17,575 nucleotides of DNA, taken from NCBI GenBank assembly GCA_031552355.1, contig JAVBMO010000076.1, positions 1 to 17,575 on the forward strand, in the 5' to 3' direction. The stretch is from JAVBMO01 sp031552355 (GTDB taxonomy: Bacteria > Bacteroidota > Bacteroidia > Bacteroidales > P3). A program made the translations under genes and the position numbers. Under the pieces are notes generated by a model. The model was not told the DNA's origin, made no database searches, and worked only from the letters and a program-made list of their open reading frames with translations. Each line of letters opens with the position of its first letter. Within the stretch, counting starts at the first letter, position 1. Shown here piece by piece: positions 1 through 7,019 of the stretch.

Positions 1-14
1 TTTTGAATTTCATT

Positions 15-52
15 AAAAACAAAAAGAGGCCGCTCTATAAAGAACGACCTCT
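15..52 (-). terminator. Rho-independent terminator of the first lipoprotein gene
   Basis: Read on the minus strand, a 12-bp stem (41-52 paired with 25-36, two G-U pairs) closes a 4-nt loop and is followed by TTTTTGTTTTT. It begins 29 bp past the stop codon of the lipoprotein gene that ends at 81. Confidence 0.9.
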
Positions 53-80
53 AGATCTAACAAGTTACAAACGAAAACAG

Positions 81-785
81 CTATTTTGTTTTATTATCAG
101 TTTTATCTTTCCAAATAATGGATGAAACATGCAAACTATCAATGTAATCCTCTGTTACAGCTTTACCATCAGAAGCAAGGCCGTCAAGTTCGTACAGAAT
201 ATTGGAATCGTCGGTATATAAAAATACTTTTCCTTTCTTTACAAAATGTTTCAATTCTTTTCTCAACTCTTTGGCCTCTTTGGTGCTTAAACCAAAACTT
301 ACTCCATAAAAGTCTACATTACCCTTTTTATCTGTAAATATAATATAGTCTACTATATCAGGGTCTGTCGGGTCGCTTACAACTTTCAGCACTTCGGTTC
401 CATTCTTTTCATAAGAAGTAATCGTTTGAGTGGAATTTATTGGTGCTGTAGAAAAACTAAAAAATGTAGTATCCACTGTTTTTGTAGGCGTAATATTGGC
501 AGTAGCCAAGCTTTTTTTCAATTCGTTACAGCTAATTTTAGGCGTAACTTTTTTAGTTTCTTTCTGCTTAGTGCTTTTTTCCGGTTTTGTATCTGCTTCT
601 TTCACAACAGGGGCCGGTACTGGGGCTCCATAAACGGCTTCTTCGGTTACAACAACCACGGGTTCGCTTACCGCGGAAAGTTCGGCTGTTGTCTGTTCTT
701 TTTCTTTGTCTTTTGCTGTGTTTTTACAGGCATTGGCAGAGACAGCAACTGCGCATAATAAGGCATAGTACACAATTTTTTTCAT
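81..785 (-). CDS. Putative lipoprotein of unknown function (234 aa)
   Basis: I do not recognise the family. The N-terminus is a lipoprotein signal: a basic MKK start, a hydrophobic stretch, then SANAC with the candidate lipidated cysteine at residue 20. Residues 21-80 form a Lys/Glu/Thr-rich and Val/Pro-rich linker (EPVVVVTEE, GAPVPAPVV), as expected for a tether out from a membrane. Residues about 83-230 look like a folded domain with alternating strands and a Lys-rich helix near KEAKELRKELKHFVKKGK. The protein is probably periplasmic or on the outer membrane. It is transcribed alone, away from iorA, and ends in a strong terminator. The start is supported by the signal peptide. No clear TAnnTTTG promoter was found upstream. 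Confidence 0.8.
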   Translation of the reverse strand: MKKIVYYALLCAVAVSANACKNTAKDKEKEQTTAELSAVSEPVVVVTEEAVYGAPVPAPVVKEADTKPEKSTKQKETKKVTPKISCNELKKSLATANITPTKTVDTTFFSFSTAPINSTQTITSYEKNGTEVLKVVSDPTDPDIVDYIIFTDKKGNVDFYGVSFGLSTKEAKELRKELKHFVKKGKVFLYTDDSNILYELDGLASDGKAVTEDYIDSLHVSSIIWKDKTDNKTK

Positions 786-1336
786 AGTGTTGGTGTGTTT
801 AGTTTGTTAAATAATAATTTAGTAAATTGATAAAATAAATCATCATATCATATAACAAACTTTGTACCAAAATGTTTGATTGCAGAATATAAAAGGGTTC
901 TAACAAGTATTAAATTTTGACGATTACTGTTCCTATTATTACATTTAATCTTAATTGAAAAGTGCTTATGCGGTTAAAAGATTTTACGAAAAAAACAACA
1001 TGTAAAAATGAGAAGATTTGGAAATGAGGAAATGCTTTTTAATTTTCAAAATTGTCGAATCACCAAACTTTCAAATTAATATAGCCCAGCTGTTTAATTT
1101 CTAATTGAAAAAAGAATATTTCATTAAAAAAAATCTATGGAAAAGAAGAAAAAAGAAAGAATAAGGCCTTAACAAGGGAAAATTTATAGGAAAAACAAAA
1201 ATAATATCAATTTGATAATCAAAGAAATATCATTTGTGTTAAAAATAAATTCTTAGAATGTTTGGCTCTTCGGGCGAAAAAAAGTAGTTTTGTTGTTAAT
1301 TAGGCAAAATAACAAACATAAACACTATAAAAAATT
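786..1336. other. Long AT-rich intergenic region between divergent genes
   Basis: This 551-bp gap separates the divergent lipoprotein and iorA genes. Apart from the iorA promoter at 1261-1292 I see no gene in it. The stretch at about 1001-1080 has GA-rich motifs (AAATGAGAAGATTTGGAAATG) followed by CT-rich motifs (TTTTCAAAATTG, AACTTTCAAATTAA). It resembles a decayed copy of the imperfect palindromic spacers often seen in Bacteroidota genomes. No RNA gene fold was recognised. Confidence 0.55.
1261..1292 (+). promoter_or_regulatory. Bacteroidota-type promoter of iorAB
   Basis: The -33 element TTTG is at 1261-1264 and the -7 element TAGTTTTG, a full match to TAnnTTTG, is at 1285-1292, with a 20-bp spacer. 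Transcription would begin near 1297-1300, leaving a leader of about 40 nt before the iorA ATG. The leader just before the ATG is A-rich rather than Shine-Dalgarno-like, as is usual in this phylum. Confidence 0.8.
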
Positions 1337-2977
1337 ATGCAAAAGTTACTTCTCTTAGGCGATGAAGCCATTGCACAAGCCGCCATCGATGCGGGCATTT
1401 CAGGTGTTTGCGCATATCCCGGAACTCCTTCAACGGAAATTACGGAATATATTCAAGCTTCCAAAGAAGCAAAAGCACTTGGAATTAAATGCCAATGGGC
1501 TGCAAACGAAAAAACGGCTGTTGAAGCAGCTATCGGTATGTCTTACGCCGGAAAACGCGTAATCACAGCCATGAAACATGTGGGAATGAATGTGGCAGCA
1601 GACGCATTTATGAATGTGGCTACCACAGGTGCAAACGGTGGTATTATCATTGTTGCTGCAGATGACCCCTCTATGCACTCTTCTCAAAATGAGCAAGATT
1701 CAAGATTTTTTGGACAATTTGCATTGATTCCTATTTTGGAACCTTCGAACCAACAAGAAGCTTACGACATGGTACATTATGGTTTCGACCTTTCAGAAAA
1801 GCTGGGAACCCCTGTGTTGTTGCGCATTACCACACGTATGGCGCACTCTCGTGCCGGCGTGGCTAGAAAAGGAAGCGTTCGCCCTCAAAACGAATTGAAA
1901 TTACCTAAGAACGACAAACAATTTATATTGCTTCCGGGAATTGCCCGTATGCAATACAAACAATTGCTTGACAAACAAGTACTTTTTACCAAAGAATCCG
2001 AAACGCAAGGATTTAACCAATATTTTGAAGGAAGCGACAAAAAGTTGGGTATCATTACCACCGGTATTGCTTTCAACTATTTGAAAGAGAACTATCCCGA
2101 TGGAAAAGTACCTCATCCGCTTGTAAAAGTAGTTCAATATCCTTTGCCTCACGACATGATTCAAAAGCTTTACAACGAATGTGATGAATTATTGATTTTG
2201 GAAGAAGGACAACCTTTCGTTGAGCCTCAAATCAAAGGATTTTTAGCCACCGGCAAAAAAGTAAAAGGACGTTTGGACGGAACCCTTTCTCGCGACGGCG
2301 AACTTTCACCATTGAAAGTAGCCAAAGCTTTAGGTCTAAATATGGTAGAAGGTGAAAAAGTGCCTGATTTGGTAGCCGTACGCCCACCTGCCTTGTGCGA
2401 TGGATGTCCTCATATTGATTCTTACAATGCTTTGAACGAAGTGATTAAAGACTATGGAAAAGGAAGAGTTTTTGCCGATATTGGTTGCTATACTTTAGGA
2501 TTTATGCCTCCTTACAGTGCCATCAGCACTTGTGTGGATATGGGCGCTTCTATTACTATGGCAAAAGGCGCTTCGGACGCCGGATTGAATCCGGCTGTGG
2601 CAGTTATTGGCGACTCTACTTTCACACATTCCGGTATGACTGGTTTGTTGGATGCCGTAAACCAAGAAAGCCCCATCACTGTAATGATTTTGGACAACTC
2701 CATTACCGGTATGACCGGTGGACAAACTTCTGCCGCAACCGGCCGCTTGGAAGACATCTGCAAAGGTTTAGGTGTTCATCCTGATCATATTCGCGTGTTG
2801 AGCCCTTTGAAAAAGAATCACGAAGAAAACGTAAAAATCTTGAAAGAAGAATTGGCTTACCAAGGCGTTTCTGTTATTATTCCTCGCAGGGATTGTATCG
2901 TTGCGGCAAAGAAAATCCGTCAGGAAAGAGAAGCCCGCGAAGCTAAAGCAGCCGCTTGTGGATGCTGCTCAAAGTAA
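1337..2977 (+). CDS. iorA: Indolepyruvate:ferredoxin oxidoreductase, alpha subunit
   Basis: This is the large subunit of the thiamine-pyrophosphate enzyme that oxidises aryl pyruvates (indolepyruvate, phenylpyruvate) to aryl-acetyl-CoA with reduction of ferredoxin, or runs in reverse to make aromatic amino acids. Residues about 8-180 are the pyruvate-oxidoreductase-type N-terminal domain (GDEAIAQAAIDAG, AYPGTPSTEI). The C-terminal half holds the TPP/Mg site: C354-D-G-C357, DIGCYTLG, then G425-D-S and L-D453-N454 followed by SITGMTGG. At 546 aa it is shorter than archaeal and clostridial IorA because the C-terminal two-cluster ferredoxin domain is absent. The protein instead ends in a lysine/alanine-rich tail with a CGCC cluster (C541, C543, C544). 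It is followed by iorB 142 bp downstream on the same strand, and the two products form the heterodimeric enzyme. Confidence 0.95.
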   Translation: MQKLLLLGDEAIAQAAIDAGISGVCAYPGTPSTEITEYIQASKEAKALGIKCQWAANEKTAVEAAIGMSYAGKRVITAMKHVGMNVAADAFMNVATTGANGGIIIVAADDPSMHSSQNEQDSRFFGQFALIPILEPSNQQEAYDMVHYGFDLSEKLGTPVLLRITTRMAHSRAGVARKGSVRPQNELKLPKNDKQFILLPGIARMQYKQLLDKQVLFTKESETQGFNQYFEGSDKKLGIITTGIAFNYLKENYPDGKVPHPLVKVVQYPLPHDMIQKLYNECDELLILEEGQPFVEPQIKGFLATGKKVKGRLDGTLSRDGELSPLKVAKALGLNMVEGEKVPDLVAVRPPALCDGCPHIDSYNALNEVIKDYGKGRVFADIGCYTLGFMPPYSAISTCVDMGASITMAKGASDAGLNPAVAVIGDSTFTHSGMTGLLDAVNQESPITVMILDNSITGMTGGQTSAATGRLEDICKGLGVHPDHIRVLSPLKKNHEENVKILKEELAYQGVSVIIPRRDCIVAAKKIRQEREAREAKAAACGCCSK

Positions 2978-3069
2978 TGAATAATGAGTAATTAACAATG
3001 AATAATCAGTGGTAAAAGGTGAAAAAAGTGGAAAATTGAAAGTGACTATTCAAACATTTTCAATTCTCC
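2976..3069. repeat. Dispersed repeat block between iorA and iorB
   Basis: The repeat AATGAATAATGA...AATGAATAAT (2976-3006) overlaps the last two bases of the iorA stop codon. It recurs in inverted orientation at 6947-6977, just past the end of atpD, with 29 of 31 bases identical. The 14-mer GAAAATTGAAAGTG (3031-3044) also recurs inverted at 6993-7006. Within this block 3030-3044 and 3055-3069 form an imperfect inverted repeat with a 10-nt loop. It is non-coding. Confidence 0.75.
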
Positions 3070-3119
3070 GCTCTTCATTTTCAATTAAAAAAGCCTTTCG
3101 CCTCAAATAAAATAAACAC

Positions 3120-3695
3120 ATGAAAAAAGACATTATATTAGCAGGTGTGGGCGGACAAGGCATTTTGTCTATTGCCGCCATTATAGGCGCTGCAGCTTTG
3201 GATATGGGATTAAATCTAAAGCAATCTGAAGTGCACGGTATGAGCCAACGTGGCGGCGACGTGTCTTCAAACCTTCGTATTTCCGACAAGGAAATCTTTT
3301 CAGATTTGATTCCTGCAGGAGGCGCCGACATTATTATTTCCGTAGAACCTATGGAATGTCTTCGCTATTTGCCTTTCCTTTCAAAAGAAGGCTGGGTAAT
3401 TACCGATACCACTCCATTTGTCAATATCCCTAACTATCCTTCTATTGACAGTGTTTTGGCCGAAATTAAAAAGATCAAAAATCATGTTGCTTTTGATGCC
3501 GAAGCGGTTGCCAAAGAATTGAAAGCTCGTTCAAATATGATTATTTTGGGCGCTGCGACACCTTATTTGGGAATTGAATTTTCGAAATTCGAAAAAGCCA
3601 TTCAAACCATTTTCGGCGCTAAAGGCGAAGAATTGGTAAACACCAATATTGCCGCCCTTAGAGCAGGACGCGCTATCAGCGAAGGAAAGAAATAA
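3120..3695 (+). CDS. iorB: Indolepyruvate:ferredoxin oxidoreductase, beta subunit
   Basis: This is the small (gamma-domain) subunit of the enzyme encoded with iorA. The 191-aa length is normal for the family. The N-terminal nucleotide-fold motif GVGGQG is at residues 9-14, followed by the conserved EVHGMSQRGGDV segment (about 38-49) and by SVEPMECLRYLPFL and GWVITDT. The ATG at 3120 is followed directly by the conserved KKDIILAGVGGQG start. It lies 142 bp after iorA with no terminator between them, so the pair is probably co-transcribed from the promoter at 1261-1292. A strong terminator follows at 3718. Confidence 0.95.
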   Translation: MKKDIILAGVGGQGILSIAAIIGAAALDMGLNLKQSEVHGMSQRGGDVSSNLRISDKEIFSDLIPAGGADIIISVEPMECLRYLPFLSKEGWVITDTTPFVNIPNYPSIDSVLAEIKKIKNHVAFDAEAVAKELKARSNMIILGAATPYLGIEFSKFEKAIQTIFGAKGEELVNTNIAALRAGRAISEGKK

Positions 3696-3717
3696 TATCG
3701 GATTTTCAGGTACTTTT

Positions 3718-3756
3718 AAAGAGCTTGTCAGGAATCTGGCAAGCTCTTTTGTTTAA
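3718..3756 (+). terminator. Rho-independent terminator of iorAB
   Basis: A 14-bp stem (3718-3731 with 3736-3749, one G-T pair) closes a GAAT tetraloop and runs into TTGTTT. It begins 23 bp after the iorB stop codon. Confidence 0.9.
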
Positions 3757-3861
3757 CGTCAACTCTATAAAATGGACTAAATTTTATATTTTTACATTTC
3801 TAATGAACTATTCTAAATCTCTTGCGTTATATTTTATAGTTTAACCCTAAAAATACCTGAA

Positions 3862-4869
3862 ATGAAAAAAAGATTAATTACCCTTTCGGTTTTAGCCATG
3901 TCTTTATCTTTTTTTGCAAGTTGCAAAGATGAAGACAAAAATGAAGAACCTACAAATACTGTTGTTCCAACAGATTATACAAAGTCCGAGAATTGGATTT
4001 ACGCAGAAAAGACCCCAACCAAAGAGGTGGATATCTTTTACGTTTATCCAACTGTTTATGCAGGCCCGAATCAAATTATGGACATCACAAATCAGGAACT
4101 GAGAGCAAAAGCAAAGTCTATGTTCGATGGGCAGGCTACTGCATTCGAAACTGTTGGGAACTTATATGCGCCCTATTATCGCCAAAGCAGTTTAGAAATT
4201 ATGGAAAAGTCTAAAGAAGAAAAAGAAAGCCTTTTTCATAGAGAACCCCTTACAGATGTGATTGCCGCATTTGAATTCTTTATTAAAAATCATAACAATG
4301 GCCGGCCTTTTATTTTGGTGGCACATTCTCAAGGCTCTAATATTTTAATGTATTTCTTAAGTGAATACTTATCAAAGCAAGAAAATAAAAGCATTTATGA
4401 CCGTATGGTTGCAGCCTATTTAATTGGCTATGATATTACACAGGAGTATTTAACTAAAAATCCGCACCTTCATTTTGCAGACACTTCCTACGATACTCAG
4501 GTTATTATTTCTTACAATACAGAAATGCCTACAATTGACGGTCCAAATCCGGTAATGGCAGATGGCAAAGGTATTGCTATAAACCCTCTTTCATGGACTC
4601 GTTCGAATACCAAAGCTGATTCTACTTTAAATTTAGGAACTTATATCCAAACAAGTACCGGTTATATCAAAAAAACTGGATTTGCAGATGCAAAAATTAA
4701 TATAGAAAGAGGAACCGTAAACTGTTCAACTGTTGATCCTAACGATTATTACACATCCGGAGGCCCTTTCCCAAAAGGAGTTCTGCATGGATGTGATTTT
4801 CAATTTTATTATTTCAATCTTCGTGCCAATGCACAAGAACGGGTAAATGCCTATTTTGGAAGAAAATAA
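3862..4869 (+). CDS. DUF3089-type alpha/beta-hydrolase lipoprotein
   Basis: This is a predicted secreted lipoprotein with a serine-hydrolase-like domain, most like the DUF3089 family; the substrate is unknown. The signal peptide ends in FASC with the lipidated cysteine at residue 21, followed by an Asp/Glu/Asn-rich linker. The domain starts near residue 38. It has a WIYAEKTPTKEVDIFYVYPTVY strand region and the motif A154-H-S156-Q-G158 (the G/A-x-S-x-G nucleophile elbow), flanked by an aromatic-rich helix (DVIAAFEFFIKNHN) and NILMYFLSEYL. A late HGCDFQFYYFNLRANAQERV segment could provide the acid and histidine, but I cannot assign the triad. The gene appears monocistronic, flanked by terminators at 3718 and 4888. 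No clean promoter match was found upstream. Confidence 0.85.
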   Translation: MKKRLITLSVLAMSLSFFASCKDEDKNEEPTNTVVPTDYTKSENWIYAEKTPTKEVDIFYVYPTVYAGPNQIMDITNQELRAKAKSMFDGQATAFETVGNLYAPYYRQSSLEIMEKSKEEKESLFHREPLTDVIAAFEFFIKNHNNGRPFILVAHSQGSNILMYFLSEYLSKQENKSIYDRMVAAYLIGYDITQEYLTKNPHLHFADTSYDTQVIISYNTEMPTIDGPNPVMADGKGIAINPLSWTRSNTKADSTLNLGTYIQTSTGYIKKTGFADAKINIERGTVNCSTVDPNDYYTSGGPFPKGVLHGCDFQFYYFNLRANAQERVNAYFGRK

Positions 4870-4887
4870 TATATTCCCTCGAGATGG

Positions 4888-4926
4888 AAATCCCTTACAA
4901 GTTTTGAATTTGTAAGGGATTTTTAT
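4888..4926 (+). terminator. Rho-independent terminator of the DUF3089-type gene
   Basis: A perfect 13-bp stem (4888-4900 with 4910-4922) closes a 9-nt loop and is followed by TTATT. It starts 19 bp after the stop codon. It lies between two convergent genes and may act weakly in the other direction, although the T tract favours the plus strand. Confidence 0.85.
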
Positions 4927-4998
4927 TGAATAAGGCCTAATTTTTAAAAATATATTATGCCTATGCATTATGCAAAGTATAATTCCTTTTGAAGAAAT

Positions 4999-6330
4999 TT
5001 ACAATTCTTTCCTCATCAACGATTTTCCATAGGAAAGCATTTCCGTATAGACCTTTTGCCAGCCTTTCCATTCATCGGTATTGCTCAAGGAATCGTTGTG
5101 AAACACACAAATAAATTTACCTTTGTATTTTTTTACTTCATCCATCATTTTCCGGGAATACTGGATGGCTTCATCCGGCGTTTTCCCCATATGAAGACGC
5201 AAACTGTGGTCGGTGACAGCAAAGGGAAACAGCCGCAACTTGGTTTCGCTTCCCAAAGCCAAATCGTAAAAGCTAAACGGCGTACAAATGCTCGCCCTAA
5301 ATCCGCACAAATTGGTATAACCCATTGAATAATCTTCTTCAATATTATTTTCTATCAATTGCTGATAGGTTTCGGGCAAACGGATGCGGTTAAAATATTG
5401 CCGATTCCGTTTAATAGGTTTGTGCAAAACCTTTTCCAAAGCATGAATTTCCTTTTTAAGCGCCGACGGTTCATCAAAAGAGAGAAATGACGGCTGAATC
5501 CCTATTTTTGCGTAATCTGCGAGGTGTTTTATCAGCCGATGAAAGCGAACACTATTGACGGAAATATTCTTGTCATATTCCCCATATTTTGCAAAAAGGA
5601 TAAAAAACAAAGCTTTCAGGCGATTTTCTTTTATTCCCTGAATAATAAAATCGAAAGAATCTGACGGATCTTGCTCTTTCCCAAGCAAAACATGAATCCG
5701 GAATGTAGCTTTCTTGAAATCGCCGCTAAAAATGCTGGAAAAGAACCCGAAAGCATTGCGGAAAAAGCCTTTGTGTTTGAAAGAATAGGCGCTGTTGATA
5801 TTAAATGTGGGAACAAATTTGAATTTCCTGTGCTCATTTTCGAAAGAGATGTCCGGATATTTTTTCGACAAACAGCTTTTGATTTTTTCCGCCCAATGGT
5901 TTACCAAAGGAATTTCGATAAATTCGTGCATAACAGCCAAACTTTCTTTGGATGCGAAACGGCAAAATTCATCGGTTTTGTGGGGAAGGTATTCCTCATA
6001 TCTCGAAACCAAATAAAACGAAGCGGCAAAAATGTCGAAAGAAAAGGCAGCTTCTTTATTATAAACCGGGAAAATAGTAAAATCTAAACCCGTGCCGGTT
6101 TCATTCAAATCCTGAATTTCAATGGTTGAAGAAAACAACAATGGGCATGATTTAATGAAAATTCCTCCGGGCAAGGCCTCTTTCCCATAGTTTATTTTCG
6201 GCTCTTCAAAATCAATAAATTCCTGAGGATTTAAGGTAATTGTGAAATCTATCTTCAAAATATCTTTGAAAATAAGATTCAGCGTATAACCTATCCGGTT
6301 TGTGATTTTGGGGACATGGACAAGCAGCAT
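4999..6330 (-). CDS. Polysaccharide-deacetylase-like protein with degenerate active site (443 aa)
   Basis: It resembles the large Bacteroidota polysaccharide-deacetylase-family proteins with an N-terminal DUF7033-like domain (about residues 1-165) and a C-terminal NodB-like barrel (about 170-435). Family landmarks are clear: VPTFNINSAYSFKHKG (173-188), FFILFAKYGEYDKN, GIQPSF (277-282), DYSMGYTNLCGFRAS (333-347), and CVFHNDSLS (408-416). As I recall the family, these positions usually read DID, GIHPS and RQHF. Here they read NIN (N177, N179), Q279 and RQY (Y312), so likely metal ligands or catalytic residues are replaced, while H411 remains. No signal peptide is evident. The gene starts 11 bp after the atpC stop and is probably co-transcribed with it. 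The assignment to the family is good; enzymatic activity is doubtful. Confidence 0.75.
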   Translation of the reverse strand: MLLVHVPKITNRIGYTLNLIFKDILKIDFTITLNPQEFIDFEEPKINYGKEALPGGIFIKSCPLLFSSTIEIQDLNETGTGLDFTIFPVYNKEAAFSFDIFAASFYLVSRYEEYLPHKTDEFCRFASKESLAVMHEFIEIPLVNHWAEKIKSCLSKKYPDISFENEHRKFKFVPTFNINSAYSFKHKGFFRNAFGFFSSIFSGDFKKATFRIHVLLGKEQDPSDSFDFIIQGIKENRLKALFFILFAKYGEYDKNISVNSVRFHRLIKHLADYAKIGIQPSFLSFDEPSALKKEIHALEKVLHKPIKRNRQYFNRIRLPETYQQLIENNIEEDYSMGYTNLCGFRASICTPFSFYDLALGSETKLRLFPFAVTDHSLRLHMGKTPDEAIQYSRKMMDEVKKYKGKFICVFHNDSLSNTDEWKGWQKVYTEMLSYGKSLMRKEL

Positions 6331-6341
6331 CCTACGGTTCT

Positions 6342-6578
6342 TTACTGGGCCAAAACTTGGGCTTTGTTCTCGTTTACTTCTACAATTCCTGCATTTATTT
6401 CAAAAAAATGAATTTCCTTTTGCAAATCTACCAGCCTGATTTTCCCTTTTTTAAGCACGGCAATCATGGGCGCATGGTTTTCGAGCAACTCAAAAGAACC
6501 GTCAATTCCGGGAAATTGAACCAACGAAGCTTCTCCTTCGTACAAAATCTTGTCGGGGGTAAGAATGGATATATTCAT
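6342..6578 (-). CDS. atpC: F-type ATP synthase epsilon subunit (short form)
   Basis: This is the epsilon subunit of the F1 central stalk, which links the gamma subunit to the c-ring. At 78 aa it holds only the N-terminal beta-sandwich domain: MNISILTPDKILYEGEA, then the conserved GSFELLENHAPMIAVLKKG (about 27-45), then FFEINAGIVEVNENKAQVLA. The C-terminal helical hairpin, which is inhibitory in many bacteria, is absent. Short epsilon subunits of this kind are typical of Bacteroidota, so this is not a truncation. It lies 441 bp downstream of atpD, where the two genes would normally nearly touch, and 11 bp before the deacetylase-like gene. Confidence 0.92.
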   Translation of the reverse strand: MNISILTPDKILYEGEASLVQFPGIDGSFELLENHAPMIAVLKKGKIRLVDLQKEIHFFEINAGIVEVNENKAQVLAQ

Positions 6579-6627
6579 AATTTTCCGAAATAAAGCATAG
6601 AAATTATTTAGATTTTAGACTTAGAAT

Positions 6628-6793
6628 CTGTTTAAAAATTATTGCCGTCTGCTTTAGCTGACGGATTTTTGAGTTATGATAACATTTTCGGGATAAAAAA
6701 GTGAAAATGTTTGGCTAAAGCCGTTTAGTTTATATTTTAGTCCGTTGCTTAAAAGCAACGGCAATGACTGATGTTATTTATAAATTTAAACAG
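6628..6793. repeat. MITE-like element, copy 1 (atpD-atpC gap)
   Basis: This 166-bp non-coding element has inverted ends. The left end starts CTGTTTAAA (6628) and the right end is TTTAAACAG (to 6793); each is followed inward by ATTGCCGT. Inside are a CCGTC/GACGG hairpin (6645-6664) with a GCTTTAGC core, a GGCTAAAGCC block (6713-6722), and a perfect CCGTTGCTT/AAGCAACGG hairpin (6742-6761). The same parts in the same order and orientation recur at 12000-12172. No open reading frame or transposase is present, which suggests a non-autonomous mobile or REP-like element. Confidence 0.75.
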
Positions 6794-6814
6794 TTACTCA
6801 TACTTTTGCCTTTT

Positions 6815-7015
6815 AAATTATTTTCAATTTTCCCCTTTCAATGGATTACACAGAGAGCCTCTGAGAAATTTTGAATTTCCCGCAGATTGCGCAGATTTTC
6901 GCTGAATTTTTACCACATAGGCAGATAGAAACACATAGGCTGCGCCATTATTCATTTTTAATTATTCATTATTCATTCAAAGGGCCTTTCTCCACTTTCA
7001 ATTTTCAATTAATTT
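6815..7015. repeat. Mosaic of short dispersed repeats after atpD
   Basis: Between the MITE-like element and the atpD stop codon lie several unrelated low-complexity pieces joined end to end. They are TTTTCAATTTTCCCCTTTCAA (about 6820-6840), GATTACACAGAGAGCCTCTGAG (6844-6865), CCGCAGATTGCGCAGATTTTCGC (about 6879-6901), ACCACATAGG...AAACACATAGG (6912-6940), the ATTATTCATT repeat (6947-6977), and CACTTTCAATTTTC (6993-7006). The last two recur inverted after iorA. I recall similar CGCAGATT and CACATAG strings as common intergenic debris in Bacteroidota genomes. Nothing here looks coding. Confidence 0.65.
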
Positions 7016-7019
7016 TTCA

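Noticed and set aside
426..758. Plus-strand Phe/Cys-rich frames opposite the first lipoprotein gene
   Set aside because: They are antisense to a gene with a clear signal peptide and terminator; the Phe richness comes from Lys/Glu codons on the other strand.
2485..2784. Plus-strand reading frame of 99 codons within iorA
   Set aside because: It is a shadow frame of iorA with biased Arg/Cys/Tyr content and no start signal.
6628..6793. CRISPR-like or tRNA-like interpretation of the hairpin-rich spacer
   Set aside because: There are no regularly spaced direct repeats and no cloverleaf. The unit fits an inverted-end element better.
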